Shown here: positions 58,037 to 64,000 of the stretch, in pieces
Position numbering within the stretch: position 1 is the stretch's first letter
Layout of the letters: each line of letters opens with the position of its first letter
From: Rosa chinensis
Taxonomy: Eukaryota > Streptophyta > Magnoliopsida > Rosales > Rosaceae
Length of the DNA stretch: 64,000 nucleotides
NCBI RefSeq assembly: GCF_002994745.2
Contig: NW_020126850.1
Coordinates: forward strand, 83,161-147,160
Direction: 5' to 3'
Notes under the pieces: generated by a model
Database searches by the model: none
Told to the model about the DNA's origin: nothing
The model's input: only the letters and a program-made list of their open reading frames with translations
Position numbers and translations under genes: made by a program

Positions 58037-58787
58037 ATGGAGGTACAAGTCTAGGCTGAAAGACTATAAACATTAAGCGCTGCTTGGGAGGCAACCCAAT
58101 TCAGAAGTAGCTGTGGAGGAGTCATCAACGCATATTTGTTTTATCTCTCCCTTTTACTTCTCCAATTTTCTTTAGTCATTTTCGTAATTCTCTACCCTAT
58201 ATGCTTAAGTGTTTCATTGCATGCTTATTCTTGATTACATTGAGGACAATGTAATATTTAAGTGTGGGGGAAGGGATTTACACTTTTATCTTGAGTCATA
58301 TATTGAAAAATACAAAAAAAAGTGAAAAATGTCAAAAATTTAAAAATTTTCGTTGCTTTTGTTTTTGTTTTGAGTCTTAGGATGCCCTTTCAACTGTCTA
58401 GGATGATTCTATATCTCTGAAATCATGATTAAAAGAGGATCACAAAATTGAGATGATTTAAAAATGGTATTCTTTGGTTAATTGAGATATATGAAAAATA
58501 TATGCCTTGTAGTGGATATGGATTTCGAAACTTTGGTACAGAATATGAGCATGTTAAGATGAGTTTTGATTCATATAAACCCATGTGAGATAATTGAGCC
58601 CATGTCCCTTTTTCTTGGAGTGATAAATGAAAAATATATTCTTATTTTCTTGGCGATGTTTTGGTGATCTCATTATTCTTTCATCTTGATTGACTACTTG
58701 CCATAGATTAAGTTTGATGGACTAGAGAATGCTAGAATTCGCTCTTGTGCTTGTTGAGACGTTATATCAATACATGGCCCTGATTCT
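58037..58787 (+). other. 3' untranslated region of E2, interrupted by E6
   Basis: Matches the first part of the 3' region of E5 and E3 and includes TAAGTGTGGGGGAAGGG at 58259-58275. It breaks at CCTGATTCT where E6 begins; ATTCT (58783-58787) is probably the left target duplication. The relatives show the unbroken site CTGATTCTGGAAGG (about 30460). Confidence 0.85.
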
Positions 58788-61072
58788 TGATAGGAGCATT
58801 TTAATGCGACGTTTTAACTGCATTTCCCTACACTTTTCTGCGCCATTTCCTTGAGAAATCCCTGTTTGGGAAAGTTTCCATTCTTTGATTGGGAAAGTTC
58901 CTTATTGTAGAAAGTTTCCATTTTTGTCTTCATTTTTCATTTCTCATTTCTCATTTCTCATTTTTCATTTCTCATTTCTGGAAAGTTTCTATTTTTCATT
59001 TTAGTAAGTTTCTATTTTCATTTTTAGAAAGTTTCTATTTTAAGTATAGTTTCTATTTTCAGGACCTCCGAGCTAGAAAGTGGAAATGAACGCACGAATG
59101 GAAGAGGAGCTTGCGAACATCAAGACGAACGAACATGAGAGAAAATGGCCCACACATTTGAGCAGAAATGAAGAAACAAGCTTTCCTAGTCCAACCAGGA
59201 AATCCTACAAAATGGAGGAAGGCTTCCCTAGCAAGTTTCCAACGCAACCATGAAAAAGAAATGGAAAAATATTGTGTTTTGCGTTGGAAAATGAGAAGGC
59301 TTAAAGATGAAGCAACGAGGCCCAAGAACTCTTTGGATTTTCGGCAAATTGGATAAAGGCCCATCAAAGCCCATATATTTAGGGTTTATGACGCATGAAT
59401 AAACCCTAGGGGAGTGTTGCCGTTCAAAGCAAGAGAAAAACAAGGAAAGTGGCGTGAAAATCAGAATTATGTGTGGAGATTTTCTAGGGAGATTCTCTAG
59501 GGCTATTTTTATGGAAAGAAAATACTTGGAGATATTCCCTAGAAGTTTTGCCGTGAAAAAGGAAGAGATAAACAAGGGAGGACGCCAAAACCCTAGGGTT
59601 TTGGACGGCAAAGATATTCCCTAGAGATTTTAAGGAAAGAGAAAAAGGTGGAGACCAAGGAAAGATCAAAAGAAGTCTAGATACATTCCTACATTCCCTA
59701 AAGAGTTTTGGCCGAATTTGGAAGCATAAAATCAGAAATTATCTCTTTATTTCGGCAAGAATTATTTAGGGAATTAATATTGGAATTTTGTGATTGGTTG
59801 CACCACCTCATAGGGCTTATGTGGCAAGAATTCATTGGAGGAAATTATGTGAGGAAGCAAGCACATGCCGTGAACATCTCTAGGTTTTGGACGGCTTGGA
59901 CACCTAGGGGCCGTCCCCTATATATTCCTACACTTTCTCAACGTCAAAGAGTCCGAATTCCACACTTTTGCGTTTATACTTTGAGAAAATAATTCAGAAA
60001 TCTCTCTAGCCTAGCCGTGTTCTTCTCCATCCTCTAGGGCAACCACGAAGTGCAAGCAAGGCCAAGGAAGAAGAAGACAAGCCGTGCACACCATCCACCC
60101 TCCACCTTGAAGATTGCTTTCGAAATTCAAGAGACCACATCATCACTTCATTCATCTCATCTTCATCACGGTGTAATCCGATTCTCCTTGTACCTTTGCT
60201 TTGTATTTTCGTTGGTTTTGCCTTAGTTGACACATATGTATGAACAAGTATTGTTTCTGAAATTTTATGATGAATTGTTAATTTTCAGATTCATATATTG
60301 CGATTTATGGTTGCTTTTGTGTGAGTGTTTGATTAAATTTGCATGATAGAAATCTTTTGTATGATTATCTTGAATGGTTCGAAACATTTAGGGTTCTTAT
60401 GTGATTGTTGCTACGAATTTGAGAACATGAATCAACTTTTTGGTTTTGTGTTCTTGAATCGATAAGTAGTAAAGGTTTTGTACAAAACCGAATTTAATCA
60501 AAGAAGATTGCAATTAGGTGGACTTTTCATACTAAGTTGCACATTTGAGTTGATAGCCTTTCTAGGTGTTTATTGCGTTAAACATGACATGATTGACTAG
60601 CTTTCTAGGGCTTGATTGCATGTTTGATAGAATTAATCTAGGTGCTTTCGCTTAGGTTAATTAGCATTGAAAGTACAATATGGGAAATTGTTTGCTTTTG
60701 AACGTTTCACATGATCAACTCCTCTTGCATGACTATGATGAACAATGATGAACTTGAATCAATTTTAATCATGAGTTTCGACTTTGATCTTTGTTCTTAC
60801 ATTCCATTTATATTTTTATGTTTTTGCATTTTTAATTATTTAGTTAGCTTTTATTTTCGAAAATAGAAAACCAAAATCAAAAATCCCCCCTTTTCGTAAA
60901 TATGTATATATTTTGTTTTATTTTGTAAATATTATACTTGTTTTAATTTAATTGTTTAATTGTTTGATAATGACAGGTGTACCCTCAATCCCCGGAATAG
61001 AACGATCCCTATTACTTTATACTACTAATGACATTTCAGGGTTAAATTGGTCGCTCGATAAAAGCGACATCA
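58788..61072 (+). repeat. 5' LTR of E6 (2285 bp)
   Basis: From TGATAGGAGCATTTT to GCGACATCA. U3 repeats and a CATTTCT microsatellite (about 58927-58979), TATA box at 59919-59925, terminal hairpin GTCGCT...AGCGAC. Its first half corresponds to the palindrome arms of E5. Confidence 0.93.
59919..59925 (+). promoter_or_regulatory. Putative TATA box in the E6 5' LTR
   Basis: CCCCTATATATTCC about 1.13 kb into the LTR, aligned with those of E2 and E4. Confidence 0.6.
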
Positions 61073-61076
61073 ATTT

Positions 61077-61094
61077 TGGCGCCGTTGCCGGGGA
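61077..61094 (+). other. Primer binding site of E6 (tRNA-Asp)
   Basis: TGGCGCCGTTGCCGGGGA; here only 4 bp separate it from the LTR end, one T fewer than in the other copies. Confidence 0.92.
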
Positions 61095-61841
61095 TTGAAA
61101 AATCATTTGCCATTTTGTGAATATGTGTTTTGTTTATATTGTGACCGAAAAAAAAAAAAAAAATTTTACTTGTTTATTTGTAATTGTCGAAATTTAGTTA
61201 ATTACTTACTTAGGTTGTTATTTTTATTGTTGAATATGAATTTTAATTGTGAGTTGTAAATTAAAGAAGAATAGGTGAAGTCGTGTTTATTAATATTGGC
61301 CTAAACCCCTTATTGGTACCTAGTCCAGGTCCCTTAAGGTTGAGGGCGGCCTTTATTAACATTCATTGAACTGTCTTCACACTTAGGACCTTTTATATCC
61401 AAGTAAGTATAGCCTATGTGGGATGGTGTCTAGGAAGGGACAACGCTCATGACTGGTTCTTGAATCCAGAAGTGCGTGCAAATGAGCCTAAACCACAATG
61501 TGGGAGTAGCTCATGCCAAAATGGATTCTACCTCTCGTGGTCGCCCTCCCCTACCTGGCCATTCAGTAAGGTTGCCCAAAGATGTAGGAGAGACTTAGTG
61601 TCTTGACGATTATACTTGGGCCGCACGTCCACTTGATTTACCGCTTGGAATTTAATTCGAATCAATGGTATTATAACAAAAGAAAATGTTGTGATGCACC
61701 TAAGGTATATTGGATTAAACATAGTCTTGAAAAGGGTGCTGTTTCAGTCCCATTGCACATCGAGACTCCCTGTTCCCGTACCTAAGTGTTGAAAATAATT
61801 GTAAAGAAAAGGAAAGAATAGAAGTAATTTTACTTAATTTC

Positions 61842-61887
<46 letters not shown>

Positions 61888-62794
61888 AAAGAAAAAAAAA
61901 TAATAATAATAATAATTAGATGTGAATAGTGACGTTTTGTTTGTTTGTGTGAAAGTTTTGTGTAAATGTGTCTAATCTTGTAAACAAAGAAGTTAAAGAA
62001 TTAATGCAAATATTGTTAAATTCTGATTGTTATAAGTGTGTAAATCGTATGAGTAGATAAGGGCCCTTTTGTTAATATTGGCCTTAACCTTCATTAGTGC
62101 CCTTCTAAGGTCTTATGAGGTTGAGGGCGGCTTTTATTAGCATTTGGAGAACTGTCTAACACATGAGTCCTTTCCAAGCTGAGTAAGGGCATATAGGTGG
62201 TGTCTTAGGTTGAGACCCTGGGTGATGGGTTCAAATTGGATCTCAGAGATACTATAGACCGTGCGTAAACCACAATGTGGGAGTAGCCAATAGGGGCCTA
62301 AACCTCAATGAGGGAGTAGCCTCCGTAGTGTCACCAAAATGAGTCCTCCCTCTCACTTACCTCTTAATCTGGCATCTAGCCTTCTGAAACAAAGGGAAGT
62401 GACTTATGTCTAGGCGACTATCCCTAGATCGTATCTCACCAATAGTAGTGGTTTCTATTGGGCTCGACTTACAACTTGTAATCAATTGAGATATTAACTT
62501 TATTTGTAAAGATAATAAGATACTTGAACATAACCTCCACTTGTAATTGTGTTGTTTGTACATTTTATACTTGTATAAACTTCTTACGTGGTTTATTTGT
62601 GAAAGATTGTGGATAGTTTGTAATTTATACTTCTCTTTATACTTGTATAAATCATAAATAGTAAAGTCGTGAATAGTAACTTGTGAATAGTGACTCGTGA
62701 ATAGTAATTGATGTATAAATCACTAATTTGTAATTAACTCACTTTATACTTTGCTAACTTCTTTGAATTTTGATGATGTTCAGGATTCCTATGA
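61095..62794 (+). other. Untranslated leader of E6
   Basis: Module 1 at about 61265-61630 and module 2 at about 62050-62440. A pure A run of about 42 bases, followed by A-rich and TAA repeats, lies at about 61843-61915. No significant frame. Confidence 0.8.
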
Positions 62795-64000
62795 ATGACC
62801 GAGCCTTTTAGATCCTCTACACTAAAGGAAATTGAAGCAAGGCTCGCTCGCTTGAAGGGTCCTTCACTTCTTGAGCAGACAAGCCCTTCCCCTTCGACAC
62901 ACAGAGGGTACATCTTTAACGAACAAGGGAAGAGGACCTACTGTTCTGAGGAGTCTACATCACCTACACCAAGTCCATCTCCTCCTTCACGTTCACCTTC
63001 ACCTGTGATTTCGTCCAACTCTACACCACCACCTTCACCACCACCTGAAGAAGTCGAAGAAGAGAGAATGGCATCTATTAGGGAACTTTCCACTGCAACT
63101 GTTGAAGGAGGACCCCCTACAGGCATAGTATACCCTCCCCCTGCAGCTGGAAGACAAGCAGAGTTTGAGCTAAAGAGTGGTTTGTTGCACAAGCTCCCTA
63201 TCTTCCATGGACTTAATATGGAGGACGCTAACAAGCATGTTCGAGAATTTCAATCTGTTTGTGCAAACATGCAACCACAAGGGGCAGATGAGAACCTTCT
63301 TAAGATGAGAGCATTTCCATTCTCTCTAGCTGATAGAGCCAAGGATTGGCTATATGAACTTCCTGCAGGACGTATCACTCATGGGAAACAATGAGAAAGG
63401 CCTTCTTGGAGAAATACTTCCCAGCTTCTAAGGTCATCACACTTAGAAAGAAGCTCAGTGGAATAGAGCAAGCCCATGATGAGTCCTATGCTGCTTACTA
63501 TGAGAGGTTCAATTCCTTACTTGCACAATGTCCTCAACATCAGATGAAGGATGAGACCCTACTCACATGTTTCTATGAAGGACTCTTACCCTTGGAAAGG
63601 CAAATGTTGGATGCTGCAGCTGGAGGAGCTTTTGTGGATAAGTCCCCTACAGTTGGGAAGGAGCTTATAGCTAATCGTGCCTTGAACTCCAACAATATGA
63701 GGGGTAGGACACTCTACTCGTAGGGTGCATGAGATGAGCAAGAATACTGCAATTGAGGACCAACTGAATAAGCTTACTCTACTCATGAACCAAGTGGTAA
63801 GTTCCAAGGGACCAAGTGCAACAATAGCTTGTGGGGTATGCTCTATGCAAGGGCATGTTACAGATCAGTGCCCTCAACTTAATGAGAATGGAGGATGGGA
63901 ATCTGCAAATGCTATTGGAGGATATCAAGGAGGATACCAAGGAGGACCTCAACGTCCTAGACATGACCCTTACTCCAATACGTACAACCCAGGATGGAGG
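62795..64000 (+). pseudogene. Gag of E6, frameshifted, cut by the window edge
   Basis: Same start and N-terminal text as E5. One base is missing near 63379 (ACTCATGGG for ACTTCATGGG), ending the first frame at 63394; the second frame covers 63391-63723. Two more single-base gaps near 63690 and 63704 bring the text back to the original frame, which then includes the zinc knuckle region (about 63830-63870) and runs to the window end. These are lesions or sequencing errors in an otherwise well-kept gag. Confidence 0.85.

Larger units (their letters stand above)
18985..58782 (+). mobile_element. Element E2, family alpha retrotransposon, split by E3 and E6
   Basis: Parts: 5' LTR 18985-21312, binding site, leader, gag up to 23816, then after E3 the rest of gag-pol (53191-58035) and a 3' untranslated part to 58782 or 58787, where E6 enters. 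It inserted in the E1 reading frame after CTTTA (18980-18984), probably the left target duplication; the right copy is outside. Its remaining 3' untranslated region and 3' LTR lie right of the window. The interval from 23817 to 53185 belongs to E3 and nested elements. Confidence 0.9.
58788..64000 (+). mobile_element. Element E6, family alpha, left part, to the window edge
   Basis: 5' LTR 58788-61072, binding site 61077-61094, leader 61095-62794, and gag from 62795 to the window end. Inserted in the 3' untranslated region of E2 after ATTCT. Its LTR is closest to those of E5 (same CATTTCT microsatellite and CGTCCAAAACCCTAGG text). The 60.9-63.7 kb part has an unusual number of one-base gaps relative to E4. 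Confidence 0.9.

Overview
This window is plant nuclear DNA made almost entirely of LTR retrotransposons. I found no cellular protein gene, rRNA or tRNA gene. The coding parts are Gag-protease-reverse transcriptase-RNase H-integrase polyproteins of the Ty3/gypsy type. Their primer binding site, TGGCGCCGTTGCCGGGGA, is the complement of the 3' end of plant tRNA-Asp, which together with the Gag style and the protease motif DLGAS points to the Athila/Tat side of plant Ty3/gypsy elements. A seed plant, probably a eudicot, fits; the species cannot be read from the sequence. The setting looks like heterochromatin.

Three LTR families are present. All begin TGATAGGAGCA and share a similar 3' end (CAATCCCCGG, GAACGATCCCT, CAGGGTT). 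Family alpha (about 1.9-2.35 kb) is the commonest, beta (2.3-2.7 kb) occurs twice and gamma (1.8 kb) once.

Layout. 1-3003: two alpha LTR pieces, head to head. 3004-11731: older host DNA carrying a small MITE-like element and three solo LTRs, each with a perfect 5-bp target duplication (ATTTT, TTATT, GGAGA). From 11732 rightwards the window is one deep nest: alpha LTR fragment L1 (11732) holds beta element E1 (12611 onward); E1 is split inside its polyprotein ORF by alpha element E2 (18985 onward); E2 is split inside gag by minus-strand element E3 (23817-53185, duplication AAAGG); the 3' LTR of E3 holds alpha element E4 (24094-44589, duplication ATGAG) and a gamma solo LTR S4 (45165-46960, duplication CACAT); the 3' LTR of E4 holds rearranged element E5 (32764-43428). 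E2 resumes at 53186 with the rest of gag-pol and is hit again by E6 (58788 to the window end). That is six nested insertions, seven layers counting the host.

None of the elements is fully intact here. E2 and E5 carry nearly all of gag-pol but with frameshifts; E4 keeps gag and has lost pol; E3 has lost all coding sequence; E1 and E6 run off the right edge or are interrupted. E4 has almost identical LTRs and so is young. Most frameshifts are single-base deletions, many in homopolymers and dense in E6, so some may be sequencing errors. The most unusual structures are a 0.84-kb-arm palindrome of LTR sequence in E5, a 105-bp direct repeat around E5 in place of a 5-bp duplication, a U5 sequence able to pair with the primer binding site, and a covarying hairpin at the LTR 3' end.
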